A stretch of 17,262 nt of DNA from an uncultured Sphingomonadales bacterium (GTDB lineage Bacteria; Pseudomonadota; Alphaproteobacteria; Sphingomonadales; Sphingomonadaceae). Every line of letters starts with the position of its first letter. The stretch's first letter is position 1. Where the stretch lies: positions 1 through 17,262 of the forward strand of contig CAITOD010000717.1 of assembly GCA_903893935.1 (NCBI GenBank), in the 5' to 3' direction. Made by a program: the position numbers and the translations under genes. Below are positions 7,174 to 14,816 of the stretch, in pieces. Under the pieces are notes generated by a model, which worked only from the letters and a program-made list of their open reading frames with translations, did no database searches and was not told the DNA's origin.

Positions 7174-7198
7174 GCGCAGACCATGCGCAGACTATAGG
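7174..7198 (+). promoter_or_regulatory. Putative MFS-gene promoter with tandem GCGCAGAC repeat
   Basis: GCGCAGAC occurs twice, 11 bases apart (7174-7181 and 7185-7192), directly abutting a -10-like TATAGG (7193-7198). The ATG at 7206 is seven bases after that hexamer. The one-helical-turn spacing suggests a protein-binding site over the promoter spacer, but the regulator is unknown and the -35 is not recognisable. A perfect 8-base palindrome GTGCGCAC lies at 7154-7161. Confidence 0.35.
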
Positions 7199-7205
7199 CC
7201 CGCGC

Positions 7206-8471
7206 ATGGCCGCTGTTTCATCCCGCCCCCGACCCGCGCCCCCAATGCCCCCGCTGCCGATCGGCGCGCGCGAATTCGTGGCGATGATGGCCGCGACAAT
7301 GGCTCTGCAGGCGCTGGCGGTCGACGCCATGTTGCCCGCGCTCGGGCTGATCGCGCACGACCTCGGCGTGTCGAACCCCAACCATCGCCAGCTGGTGGTC
7401 GGGGTGTTTCTGGTCGCGGCCGGTTGCGGCTCGCTGCTGCCCGGGCCGCTGTCGGATCGCTATGGCCGGCGCCGCGTGCTGCTGGTGTGCTTTGCCGCCT
7501 ATGTCGTGCTGTCGCTCGGCTGTGCGCTGGCGCCCGGCTTCAACACGCTGATTGCCATGCGCGTGCTCCAGGCGCTGGCGAGCGCGGGACTGACCGTGCT
7601 GCCCGGCGCAATCATGCGCGATCGCCATTCGGGCGATGCCATGGCGCGCATGCTGTCGACCGTGTCGATGGTGTTTATGATCGCGCCGATGGCAGCCCCC
7701 ACGGTCGGTCAGGCGGTGCTGCTGTTTGCGGGCTGGCGGGTGATTTTTGCCATGCTCGCTGCACTCGCGCTGGTGATCGGGGCATGGGTCGCCTGGCGGC
7801 TGCCCGAAACGATGGCGGCGATCCATCGCCAGCCGATCCGCCCGCGCCGCATTGTCTCGAACATGTCGCTGGCGGCGACGCATCGCCGGTCGTTCGGTTA
7901 TATCATCGGCGGCTCGCTGACGTTCGGCGCGATGCTCGGCTATATCAATTCGTCGGAGCAGCTGGTGGCCGAACATTTCAGGGCGGGGGCGATGTTTCCG
8001 CTGCTGTTCGGCGCGACCGCGATCATGATGGCGTTCTCAAACTTTCTCAACGCGCGGATCGTCATGCGCTTCGGTGCACGGCGGGTCTCGCATGGCGCGC
8101 TGACGCTGTTTCTGGTGCTTAGCATGGTCCAGCTGTTTCAGGCGCGCGATGCGGGCGAGACCTTGTGGCAATTCATGCCGGTGCTGGCGCTCAATGTCTG
8201 CATGCTGGGCTTTATCGGCGCCAATTTCAGCTCGATCGCGATGCAGCCGTTTGCCGATATCGCCGGATCGGCAAGTTCGGTGCAGGCGTGCCTGCGCATG
8301 CTGATCGCCGCCAGCCTCGGCATCGTGATCGGCCAGGCCTACAACGGCACGGCGCTGCCGCTGGCGGTGGCTTTCCTGTGCTGCGGCAGCGGCGCGCTGA
8401 TGCTGGTGCTGTTCAGCGAGCGCGGGCTGCTGTTCGGCGCGCGCGACGCCGCGATGCACACGCCCGGTTGA
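7206..8471 (+). CDS. MFS drug efflux transporter, Bcr/CflA type
   Basis: The 421-residue inner-membrane protein has about twelve hydrophobic helices and belongs to the drug:H+ antiporter branch of the major facilitator superfamily. After a proline-rich cytoplasmic N terminus, helix 1 contains the Bcr/CflA pattern A-V-D-A-M-L-P-A-L (about 38-46). MFS motif A, G-P-L-S-D-R-Y-G-R-R-R-V-L, is at about residues 80-92, and the R-V-L-Q-A-L-A-S-A-G helix-4 motif near 118-127. Helix 5 has the antiporter-like A-P-M-A-A-P-T-V-G pattern. There is no Shine-Dalgarno before ATG 7206; the -10-like TATAGG seven bases upstream suggests leaderless translation. A second ATG at 7245 is possible. The gene ends three bases before the convergent GGDEF-EAL gene. 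Substrate is unknown. Confidence 0.9.
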   Translation: MAAVSSRPRPAPPMPPLPIGAREFVAMMAATMALQALAVDAMLPALGLIAHDLGVSNPNHRQLVVGVFLVAAGCGSLLPGPLSDRYGRRRVLLVCFAAYVVLSLGCALAPGFNTLIAMRVLQALASAGLTVLPGAIMRDRHSGDAMARMLSTVSMVFMIAPMAAPTVGQAVLLFAGWRVIFAMLAALALVIGAWVAWRLPETMAAIHRQPIRPRRIVSNMSLAATHRRSFGYIIGGSLTFGAMLGYINSSEQLVAEHFRAGAMFPLLFGATAIMMAFSNFLNARIVMRFGARRVSHGALTLFLVLSMVQLFQARDAGETLWQFMPVLALNVCMLGFIGANFSSIAMQPFADIAGSASSVQACLRMLIAASLGIVIGQAYNGTALPLAVAFLCCGSGALMLVLFSERGLLFGARDAAMHTPG

Positions 8472-8474
8472 GGC

Positions 8475-10445
8475 TTACGCGACCGCGCGCTGCAAGCCGG
8501 CCAGCAGCGCCGATGCGGTATCGGGCGCGCCGAAATGGAACCCCTGCATGCGCGTTATGCCAAGCACGCGCGCTGCTTCGGCCTGGGCTTCGGTCTCGAT
8601 GCCCTTGATGGTGCAATCGAAACCGAGCTGCCACGACAGCGTGACGATCATCCCCGCCACCGCGCGCGCGCCGGGATCGTCGGGCAGCGCTTCGGCCAGC
8701 GCTCCGTTGAGCTTGATCAGATCGAGCGGCAAGTCGCGCAATTGCGACAGGCTCGACCAGCCCGCGCCAAAATCGTCGAGCGCGATGCGGAAGCCTTTGG
8801 CGCGCAAGGCCTCGATCTGGCGCGTGGCACGGCGCGGATCATCGAGCAGCGCGCGTTCGGTCACATCGAGAATCAGATCGGTCGGATTGCCGCCGGCCGC
8901 TTCGGCGATATCGGCGAGCATATCGGCGAGCCCGTCGCGCACCACGTCGCGCGGGCTCAGATTTACCGAAAGCGCCAGGCCGTTTTCGGCCGGGCGGCAT
9001 TCCTGGATCGCGCGGGTCAGCACCGCCTGGGTGACTTCGCCCATCCGCCCGGTGGCTTGCGCCATGGCCATGAAAGTCGCGGGCGGTTGCCACACACGCC
9101 CGTCGGGCGACCAGCGGGCAAAAGCCTCGGCCCCGACCACACGCCCGGTGCGCAAGTCGACCACTGGCTGATAGACCAGCCGCAACCGTTCTTCGAGCAC
9201 GCTGTCGTGAAACTGCCGCGTGATCAGCGCGCGCTGGCGCAGCGCGGCTTCGTCTTCGGGGCCGAACAGCACCACCGAGCCGTCGCCCTGCTGCTTGGCT
9301 TTGTAGAGTGCTGCGTCGGCGCGCTCCAGGCAGGCGCTCGTCTCGCGCTGATCGAGCCGGTAGAGACCGATCGAGCACAGCACTTTGAGCCGCGTGCCGT
9401 TGAACACGATCGGCTGGCGCACCACCGTTGAAAGGCGCCGACAGGTTGCACGCGCCTGCGTGCGGTCCAGCGCCCCGTCGAACAGGATGGCAAATTCGTC
9501 TCCGCCCAGCCGGCCATGTGCGACAACCCCGGCGTGCACGTTGATACGGTCGGCCACCGCGCGCAGCACCGCATCGCCCGCACCATGGCCATAAGTATCG
9601 TTGACATGTTTGAACCCGTCGAGATCGACCAGCGCCAGCCAGAACCGCGCGGGCGCCGGCTTGGCCAGTTCGTCGCGCAGGCGTTGCAGAATGGCGCGAC
9701 GGTTGAGCACGCCGGTCAGGTCGTCGATCGTCGCGCGATCGTAATTGGCACGCGATTCGCGCGCGGTGCGCGCCAGTTTGCGCGCTAGCCGCTGGCTGGC
9801 CAGTTCGCGGCGCACGAAATCGCGGTGGCTGGTGATGATCGCGATCATCATCGTCGCGGTGAACACGAGCTGCACCAGGCCGAGCAACAGCGCGTCGAGA
9901 TTGCGCGCGGCGACCAGCACGCCCATCGTCGGCACCGAAAATGCCATCGCCACATTGAGCGCGGTACGCGGTGCCTGCGCCAGCGCGATCATCGCGGCAA
10001 ACGCGGTCACAGCGAGCACATATTCGACCAGCATGCGCTGTTCAAGCGAACCGTACGAGGCGAGCAGGACCGTCCAAAGCATGAACGCCAGTCCGAACAC
10101 CCCGCCGACCCGGCTCATCTGCTCGAGCGCCTGGCGACGGGCCGCAATCGGCTGGGTGCGGATGCGATGCAGCCGCCAGCCCTGACCGCGCAGTGCCCCG
10201 ACCAGTGCCAGCACCGCGCCGAACGCCAGCGCCCAGTTCGGCGCCACGCCGTAAAAGCTGTAAGTCAGCAGCGCGACATCAAAACCGATCACCAGATAAA
10301 GCAGCGGCACGCGCTGGGCGATGCTGGCGACATAGGCATCGATAAACGGCGGCGACGTTCGCTGGCAGAACGCGCGATTAAGCCGCCGCAACGCGCAGCG
10401 AATTTGCCCAAAAGCGGGTGCAGTCCGGTTATGCAAGCGACCCAT
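8475..10445 (-). CDS. Membrane GGDEF-EAL cyclic-di-GMP signalling protein with partly degenerate EAL
   Basis: The 656-residue inner-membrane protein has about six hydrophobic segments (between residues 47 and 205) of unassigned sensory type. A coiled helix leads to a GGDEF domain (about 235-395) and an EAL domain (about 410-650). The GGDEF active site is intact (D-L-T-G-V-L-N-R-R at 242-250, G-G-D-E-F at 314-318), but the RxxD inhibitory site is absent (A-G-V-V at that position). In the EAL domain the motif is E-A-F (440-442), the metal-site ExTE is D-V-T-E (527-530), KxD is K-L-N (578-580) and ExVE is K-G-I-E (614-617); N495, D557-D558 and Q634 remain. Diguanylate cyclase activity is therefore likelier than phosphodiesterase activity. 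ATG 10445 is preferred; GTG 10451 is two codons upstream. Confidence 0.93.
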   Translation of the reverse strand: MGRLHNRTAPAFGQIRCALRRLNRAFCQRTSPPFIDAYVASIAQRVPLLYLVIGFDVALLTYSFYGVAPNWALAFGAVLALVGALRGQGWRLHRIRTQPIAARRQALEQMSRVGGVFGLAFMLWTVLLASYGSLEQRMLVEYVLAVTAFAAMIALAQAPRTALNVAMAFSVPTMGVLVAARNLDALLLGLVQLVFTATMMIAIITSHRDFVRRELASQRLARKLARTARESRANYDRATIDDLTGVLNRRAILQRLRDELAKPAPARFWLALVDLDGFKHVNDTYGHGAGDAVLRAVADRINVHAGVVAHGRLGGDEFAILFDGALDRTQARATCRRLSTVVRQPIVFNGTRLKVLCSIGLYRLDQRETSACLERADAALYKAKQQGDGSVVLFGPEDEAALRQRALITRQFHDSVLEERLRLVYQPVVDLRTGRVVGAEAFARWSPDGRVWQPPATFMAMAQATGRMGEVTQAVLTRAIQECRPAENGLALSVNLSPRDVVRDGLADMLADIAEAAGGNPTDLILDVTERALLDDPRRATRQIEALRAKGFRIALDDFGAGWSSLSQLRDLPLDLIKLNGALAEALPDDPGARAVAGMIVTLSWQLGFDCTIKGIETEAQAEAARVLGITRMQGFHFGAPDTASALLAGLQRAVA

Positions 10446-10453
10446 GACCACGC

Positions 10454-10483
10454 ATTAGGACATGGGGGTTAAATAGGGGTCAA
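10454..10483 (-). promoter_or_regulatory. Probable sigma-70-type promoter of the GGDEF-EAL gene
   Basis: On the minus strand, TTGACC (10483-10478, five of six matches to TTGACA) and CCTAAT (10459-10454, four of six to TATAAT) are separated by 18 bases. The start codon ATG 10445 lies eight bases after the -10, so transcription would begin at or next to the A of ATG and the message would be leaderless. No Shine-Dalgarno is present, which fits. Confidence 0.45.
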
Positions 10484-10516
10484 CGCGCCGGTAACGGTCT
10501 CACCCTGCCGAAATTT

Positions 10517-11329
10517 TCAATCGGCTTCGGCTTGCAGCGCAGCGACCAGCGCGCGGACCTTTTTCTGCCGCCATTGCGGCAGCGGCGCTACCAGCCAATA
10601 TCCGCGCAAGCCGGGCTCGGGCTCGCACAGCACGCGCACCCGCCCCGCAGCACGCGCTGCTTCAGCCAGCAGGCGCGGCACGCGTGCGCGGCCAAGCCCG
10701 GCGGCAGCGGCGCTGATCGCGGTGCCCGCATCACCCACCGAAACCGGCGCGTCGCGCGTGCTGTCTTCGGTTGCCGGCTCACCCGGCCAGGTTATCCACG
10801 CCGCATCGTCGGCCACGTCGTGCCCCGCCACCACCAGCGTGCCGCGCGGACCGAGCGCCAGCGCTTCGAGATCGCCCGGCCCGTCGCTCCAGCGCACGGC
10901 AAGGTCGAGATTGGCCTCGGCAAAATCGATGTCGCCATCGCCGCCGAGCAGCGCAAAGCGCACTTGCGGGTTGTCGCGGCGAAATGCGGCCAGCCGCGGC
11001 GACAGCCACGCCGCAAAGAAATCGCGCGGGCAGGCAATCGTGTAGACATGGCTCGATTGCCCGGCGCGAATCGCCTGCACGCCTTCTTCGAACCGCAGAA
11101 ACCCTTCGCGCACCGCATCGAGCCCGGCGGCCGCTTCGTCGGTCAGTTCGAGGCCCTTGGATGTGCGCCGGAACAGGATCACGCCAAGCAGATCTTCGAG
11201 CGCGCGGATCTGCTGGCCGACCGCAGCCGGGGTCACCGCGAGTTCGTCGGCGGCGCGCGTAAACGACAGGTGGCGCGCCGCCGCGTCGAGCACGCGCAAG
11301 CCGTTCAAAGGCAGATGAGTCCGCTTCAT
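10517..11329 (-). CDS. LysR-family transcriptional regulator (GcvA-like), short form
   Basis: The 270-residue DNA-binding regulator has an N-terminal winged helix-turn-helix (about residues 6-65), with L-N-G-L-R-V-L-D-A-A-A-R-H-L-S-F-T-R-A-A-D-E-L then V-T-P-A-A-V-G-Q-Q-I-R-A-L-E-D. This opening is typical of the GcvA/AmpR branch. The effector-binding domain is present (D-I-D-F-A-E-A-N-L-D-L-A-V-R-W, G-L-G-R-A-R-V-P-R-L-L) but about 25-30 residues shorter than usual. ATG 11329 is the only start consistent with the family; a longer frame upstream runs antisense into apaG. The gene lies 13 bases downstream of apaG on the same strand, so the two are probably co-transcribed. No divergent target gene is adjacent, so its regulon cannot be guessed. 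Confidence 0.9.
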   Translation of the reverse strand: MKRTHLPLNGLRVLDAAARHLSFTRAADELAVTPAAVGQQIRALEDLLGVILFRRTSKGLELTDEAAAGLDAVREGFLRFEEGVQAIRAGQSSHVYTIACPRDFFAAWLSPRLAAFRRDNPQVRFALLGGDGDIDFAEANLDLAVRWSDGPGDLEALALGPRGTLVVAGHDVADDAAWITWPGEPATEDSTRDAPVSVGDAGTAISAAAAGLGRARVPRLLAEAARAAGRVRVLCEPEPGLRGYWLVAPLPQWRQKKVRALVAALQAEAD

Positions 11330-11342
11330 GCCCGTCCGGATA

Positions 11343-11771
11343 TCAATCGTTGGGGTGGGCGCGGGGATTGATCGATCCTTCGGCGGTCGACGCCGCGAGC
11401 GGAAAGAACGGGATGGCGACGTCGAAGCGCGACCCGTCGTCGCGACGCATGGTGTAATGGCCTTCCATGCTGCCAAGCGCGGTGCCCAATGGACAGCCCG
11501 AGACATAATCGTGCGACCGGCCCGGCTCGAGCAGCGGCTGTTCGCCCACCACGCCTTCGCCATCGACAAAGTTGACCACGCCGCGCCCGTCGGTGATCCG
11601 CCAGTGCCGCGACAGCAGGCGGATCGTGTCGGACGTGCCGTTTTCAATGCGGATGTGATAGACCCAGAACCACTTCCCCGCCTCGACCCGCGATTGCTCG
11701 GGCAGGAAATTGACCGCGACCCGCACGGTCACGCCATCCGTCATCGCGGCATGCTGGAAAAGCTGCTTCAT
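11343..11771 (-). CDS. apaG: ApaG domain protein
   Basis: The 142-residue ApaG protein is a single fibronectin-III-like beta-sandwich domain; in Salmonella its homologue (CorD) affects Co2+ resistance and Mg2+ efflux, but its molecular function is unsettled. The family pattern is clear: T-D-G-V-T-V-R-V at about 11-18, a long strand W-F-W-V-Y-H-I-R-I-E-N, then R-H-W-R-I-T-D-G-R-G, the G-E-G-V-V-G-E-Q-P nucleotide-binding-like loop, Y-V-S-G-C-P-L, and S-M-E-G-H-Y with F-D-V-A-I-P. ATG 11771 is chosen by alignment to family N termini; ATG 11777, two codons upstream, cannot be excluded. In E. coli apaG lies with ksgA and apaH, but here it is divergent from recO and followed by a LysR-type gene. 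Confidence 0.94.
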   Translation of the reverse strand: MKQLFQHAAMTDGVTVRVAVNFLPEQSRVEAGKWFWVYHIRIENGTSDTIRLLSRHWRITDGRGVVNFVDGEGVVGEQPLLEPGRSHDYVSGCPLGTALGSMEGHYTMRRDDGSRFDVAIPFFPLAASTAEGSINPRAHPND

Positions 11772-11894
11772 GGGCATCAAGCTATCGCACAATGGTGCCG
11801 GTTCCAACGCAGATTTTTGGCGCTCCTGGCGTATTTCATCGCATTTTGCCCACAGCGGTTTGGCACTTCGCGCATCCGGGCTTATGCCGCGGCC

Positions 11895-12512
11895 ATGCTG
11901 ATCCGCGCCGATGCCCTGCTTTGTGCGACCCGTGCGCACGGCGAACATGGCGCGGTGGTGCGGTTGCTGACGGCCGACCATGGGCTGGTCGCCGCGTATG
12001 TGGCGGGCGCTCGCGGCCGCGAACTGCGCCCGGTGCTGATCCCGGGCAACACCGTCATGGCCGAGCTGCGCGCGCGCGGCGGCAGCCAGTTGCCTTCGGC
12101 CCGTGTCGAATTGCTGGTCAGCCGCGCGCCCTGGTTGTCCGAAGCATTGCCTGCGGCAGGGATCGGCTGGGTCACTGCGCTCGCCGCCGCGACACTGCCC
12201 GATGGCCAGCCCTATCCCGCCATCCACACGGCCTTGGGCGCCGCGCTCGATGCGATCTGCCATGCGCCGTCGGCGCGCGGCTGGGCGCGCGTGCTCGCCG
12301 GCTACGAAGCACTGCTGCTGCGCGAAGTCGGCTATGGCACCGCGCCGGTCGCACCGGTCGAGGAAGCCTGGCCCGAGCTGCTCGCGCGACTCGACCGTCA
12401 GGGTGCAGCGATCACCGCGCGGCTGTTCGGCGATCGCGGCCGCACCCACGCCAATGTCATGGCCGCGCGTGCGCAATTGATGGAACGTCTGCACCGCATT
12501 GACCCGGCGTAA
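11895..12512 (+). CDS. recO: DNA repair protein RecO
   Basis: The 205-residue RecO works in the RecFOR pathway, loading RecA on SSB-coated gaps. The N-terminal OB-fold has the expected [23 protein letters not shown] (about 4-26) and [12 protein letters not shown] (31-42), followed by a helical C-terminal part with [17 protein letters not shown]. It is shorter than E. coli RecO (242) and lacks a four-cysteine zinc site. ATG 11895 is placed by homology; there is no Shine-Dalgarno, but TTATGC lies seven bases upstream. It is 49 bases upstream of leuB and divergent from apaG. The short length appears to be a C-terminal contraction rather than a frameshift, because the frame ends cleanly before leuB. 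Confidence 0.9.
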   Translation: MLIRADALLCATRAHGEHGAVVRLLTADHGLVAAYVAGARGRELRPVLIPGNTVMAELRARGGSQLPSARVELLVSRAPWLSEALPAAGIGWVTALAAATLPDGQPYPAIHTALGAALDAICHAPSARGWARVLAGYEALLLREVGYGTAPVAPVEEAWPELLARLDRQGAAITARLFGDRGRTHANVMAARAQLMERLHRIDPA

Positions 12513-12561
12513 GCCGCACGGCAAAGGCTGGCGCCGTGGACAGAACAACGAGGCGCGTTTC

Positions 12562-13617
12562 ATGAACATAGCGGTGTTGCCGGGCGATGGCATCGGACCG
12601 GAAGTCACCCGCCAGGCGGTGCGCGTGATCGAGGCGCTCGATCTGGGCATTGCCATGACCGAGGCGCCGGTTGGCGGCGCCGCGTACAAGGCGCATGGCC
12701 ACCCGCTGCCGCCCGCAACGCTGGCGCTGGCGCAAGCCTCGGATGCTATCCTGTTCGGCGCGGTGGGCGATCCCGAATGCGACGCGCTCGATCGCCATCT
12801 GCGCCCGGAACAGGCCATTCTCGGGCTACGCAAGGCGCTCGGACTGTTTGCCAATCTGCGCCCCGCCAAAGTCTTCGCCGGGCTCGAAGACCGGTCGGCG
12901 CTGCGCCCGGAAATCGCCGCCAAGATCGATCTGCTGATCGTGCGCGAACTGAACGGCGATGTCTACTTCGGCGAAAAAGGCTTTCGCACCAATGCGGCGG
13001 GCGAACGCGAAGGGTATGATGTGATGTCCTACGCCACGTCCGAAGTCGAACGGATCGCGCATGTCGCGTTCCGCACCGCGCAAGGGCGCGGCAAGCGGGT
13101 GTGCTCGGTCGACAAGGCCAATGTGCTCGAAACCTCGCAATTGTGGCGCGATACGGTGATTGCGGTGGCGCGCGACTATCCCGATGTCGCGCTCGAACAC
13201 ATGTATGTCGACAACGCGGCGATGCAGCTGGTGCGCAACCCCGGGCATTTTGATGTGGTGCTGACCGGCAATCTGTTCGGCGATATCCTGTCCGACCAGG
13301 CCAGCATGTGCGTCGGCTCGATCGGTCTGCTCGCTTCGGCCTCGCTCGGTGCGCGCCAGACCGCGCATGGCACATTCGGCCTCTACGAACCGATCCACGG
13401 ATCGGCGCCCGACATCGCGGGCCAGGGCGTGGCCAATCCGCTGGCAACAATCCTGTCGGCAGCGATGTTGCTGCGTCATTCGCTGGGGCTGGCACACGCC
13501 GCCGACCGCATCGAGGCGGCGGTGGCGGCGACTCTGGCCGACGGTGTCCTGTCACGGGATCTTGGTGGTGCGGCGAGCCTTGCGGAAACAGGTGACGCCG
13601 TCATCGCAAGGCTGTAA
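12562..13617 (+). CDS. leuB: 3-isopropylmalate dehydrogenase
   Basis: The 351-residue enzyme oxidises and decarboxylates 3-isopropylmalate with NAD+ in leucine biosynthesis. It opens with [13 protein letters not shown]. Substrate arginines lie at 90, 100 and 128; Tyr135 (V-Y-F-G-E) and Lys185 (V-D-K-A-N-V-L) are the catalytic pair; and Asp217, Asp241 and Asp245 (N-L-F-G-D-I-L-S-D) bind Mg2+. The NAD loop is [12 protein letters not shown] (276-287), typical of LeuB rather than isocitrate or tartrate dehydrogenase. GAGG (12550-12553) lies eight bases before ATG 12562. leuC and leuD are not adjacent, so the pathway genes are split or lie elsewhere. The gene ends 11 bases before the glycosyltransferase gene. 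Confidence 0.96.
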   Translation: MNIAVLPGDGIGPEVTRQAVRVIEALDLGIAMTEAPVGGAAYKAHGHPLPPATLALAQASDAILFGAVGDPECDALDRHLRPEQAILGLRKALGLFANLRPAKVFAGLEDRSALRPEIAAKIDLLIVRELNGDVYFGEKGFRTNAAGEREGYDVMSYATSEVERIAHVAFRTAQGRGKRVCSVDKANVLETSQLWRDTVIAVARDYPDVALEHMYVDNAAMQLVRNPGHFDVVLTGNLFGDILSDQASMCVGSIGLLASASLGARQTAHGTFGLYEPIHGSAPDIAGQGVANPLATILSAAMLLRHSLGLAHAADRIEAAVAATLADGVLSRDLGGAASLAETGDAVIARL

Positions 13618-13628
13618 GCGCGACGACC

Positions 13629-14753
13629 ATGCTTCAACTCGCCGTCGTTCTCCCTACTTACAACGAGCGCAGCAATATTGCGCTCATGGCCCAACGGATC
13701 GAAGCCGCGCTTCAGGGGTTTGTCTGGGAAGTCATCTTCGTCGATGACAACAGCCCCGATGGCACCGCCGACGAAGCGCGCCGCCTGGCGCGCGAAGATC
13801 CGCGCATCCGCGTGATCGAACGCATCGGCCGCCGCGGCCTTGCTTCCGCCGCGATCGAAGGCATGTGCGCCAGCGCCGCGCCGGTCGTGGCGGTGATGGA
13901 CGCCGATGGCCAGCACGACCCGGCGCTGCTGCCGGGGATGTATGCCGCGGTTACCAGCGGTGATTACGATGTGGCTTATGCCTCGCGCTTTGCCGAAGGC
14001 GCCAGCACCGAAGCCTGGGGCCGCCCCGACCGCGTGAAAGCTTCGGGCTTTGCCAATGCCATTGCCCGTCGCGTGACCGGGGTCGACCTCAGCGACCCGA
14101 TGAGCGGTTTCTTCATGCTGCACGGAGAGACTTTGCGCGCGGATGCGCATCGGCTGTCGGGGGTGGGTTTCAAGATCCTGCTCGATATTCTGGCGACCGT
14201 CGACCGACCCTTGCGAGTCAAGGAATTCCCCCTCAATTTCGCCGCGCGCATGACCGGCGAATCCAAACTGGACAGGACCGTCGTGTTCGAATTCCTGATC
14301 GGCCTTTACGACAAGTGGCTCGGCCGCATTATCCCCACGCGCTTTGCGCTGTTCGGCACCGTCGGGGCGATGGGCGCGGTTGTGCACATGGCCGTGCTGG
14401 CGGTGGTCCTGCACATGTTCGGCGCGCGCTTTGCGGTCAGCCATTACCCCAAAGAAGCGGCGTTCATTGTCGGCCAGACGCTGGCGGCGTTCACCGCGAT
14501 GTCGTTCAATTTCGTGCTCAACAACGAACTGACGTATTCCGACAAGCGGCTGCGCGGCGTGTTCCCGATCTTGCGCGGTTGGCTGAAATTCTTCCTCACT
14601 TGCGCGTTCGGCATGCTCGCCAATATCGGCGTTTCGACCGCGCTGGTGCGTGTCGGCATCCACCCCTACACCGCTGCGATCGCCGGCATCGTGCTCGCCT
14701 CGGTGTGGAACTTTGCGCTGTCGAGCAAATTTGTGTGGGGCAAGTACGGCTGA
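13629..14753 (+). CDS. Glycosyltransferase family 2 (polyprenol-phosphate mannose synthase-like) fused to GtrA membrane domain
   Basis: The 374-residue protein is a two-part fusion. Residues 1-225 are a family-2 glycosyltransferase resembling dolichol/polyprenol-phosphate mannosyltransferases: L-P-T-Y-N-E (8-13), F-V-D-D-N-S-P-D-G-T (37-46), a D-A-D metal motif (91-93) followed by G-Q-H-D-P, and D-P-M-S-G-F-F-M (156-163). Residues about 237-372 form a four-helix GtrA-like domain (T-R-F-A-L-F-G-T-V-G, then N-F-V-L-N-N-E-L-T-Y, and W-N-F-A-L-S-S-K-F-V-W at the end). The first part would charge a lipid phosphate with a sugar at the cytoplasmic face, and the second probably helps translocate it or anchors the enzyme. 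It follows leuB by 11 bases and may be read with it, though no functional link is obvious. The acceptor and sugar are unknown. Confidence 0.9.
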   Translation: MLQLAVVLPTYNERSNIALMAQRIEAALQGFVWEVIFVDDNSPDGTADEARRLAREDPRIRVIERIGRRGLASAAIEGMCASAAPVVAVMDADGQHDPALLPGMYAAVTSGDYDVAYASRFAEGASTEAWGRPDRVKASGFANAIARRVTGVDLSDPMSGFFMLHGETLRADAHRLSGVGFKILLDILATVDRPLRVKEFPLNFAARMTGESKLDRTVVFEFLIGLYDKWLGRIIPTRFALFGTVGAMGAVVHMAVLAVVLHMFGARFAVSHYPKEAAFIVGQTLAAFTAMSFNFVLNNELTYSDKRLRGVFPILRGWLKFFLTCAFGMLANIGVSTALVRVGIHPYTAAIAGIVLASVWNFALSSKFVWGKYG

Positions 14754-14780
14754 CCGTTGCGCCTGGCACCTCCACAAAAC

Positions 14781-14812
14781 CATTGCATCGCGTAACGCAA
14801 CGCGATACATTG
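14781..14812 (+). promoter_or_regulatory. higBA operator: 13-base inverted repeat overlapping a candidate promoter
   Basis: CATTGCATCGCGT (14781-14793) and ACGCGATACATTG (14800-14812) form an inverted repeat matching at 11 of 13 positions with a 6-base spacer; the inner seven bases of each arm are perfect. It ends four bases before the higB start. A weak -35-like TTGCAT (14783-14788) and -10-like TACATT (14806-14811), 17 bases apart, lie inside it. An antitoxin dimer bound here would block RNA polymerase, as known for HigA autorepression. The palindrome is seen directly; HigA binding is inference. Confidence 0.6.
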
Positions 14813-14816
14813 TTTG

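Noticed and set aside
7118..7205. SOS (LexA) box controlling dinB
   Set aside because: Neither GTTC-N7-GTTC nor GAAC-N7-GTTC is present in the dinB upstream region.
11772..12923. N-terminal extension of the apaG frame to 12923 (minus strand)
   Set aside because: ApaG homology begins at 11771; the extension is antisense to recO and the start of leuB.
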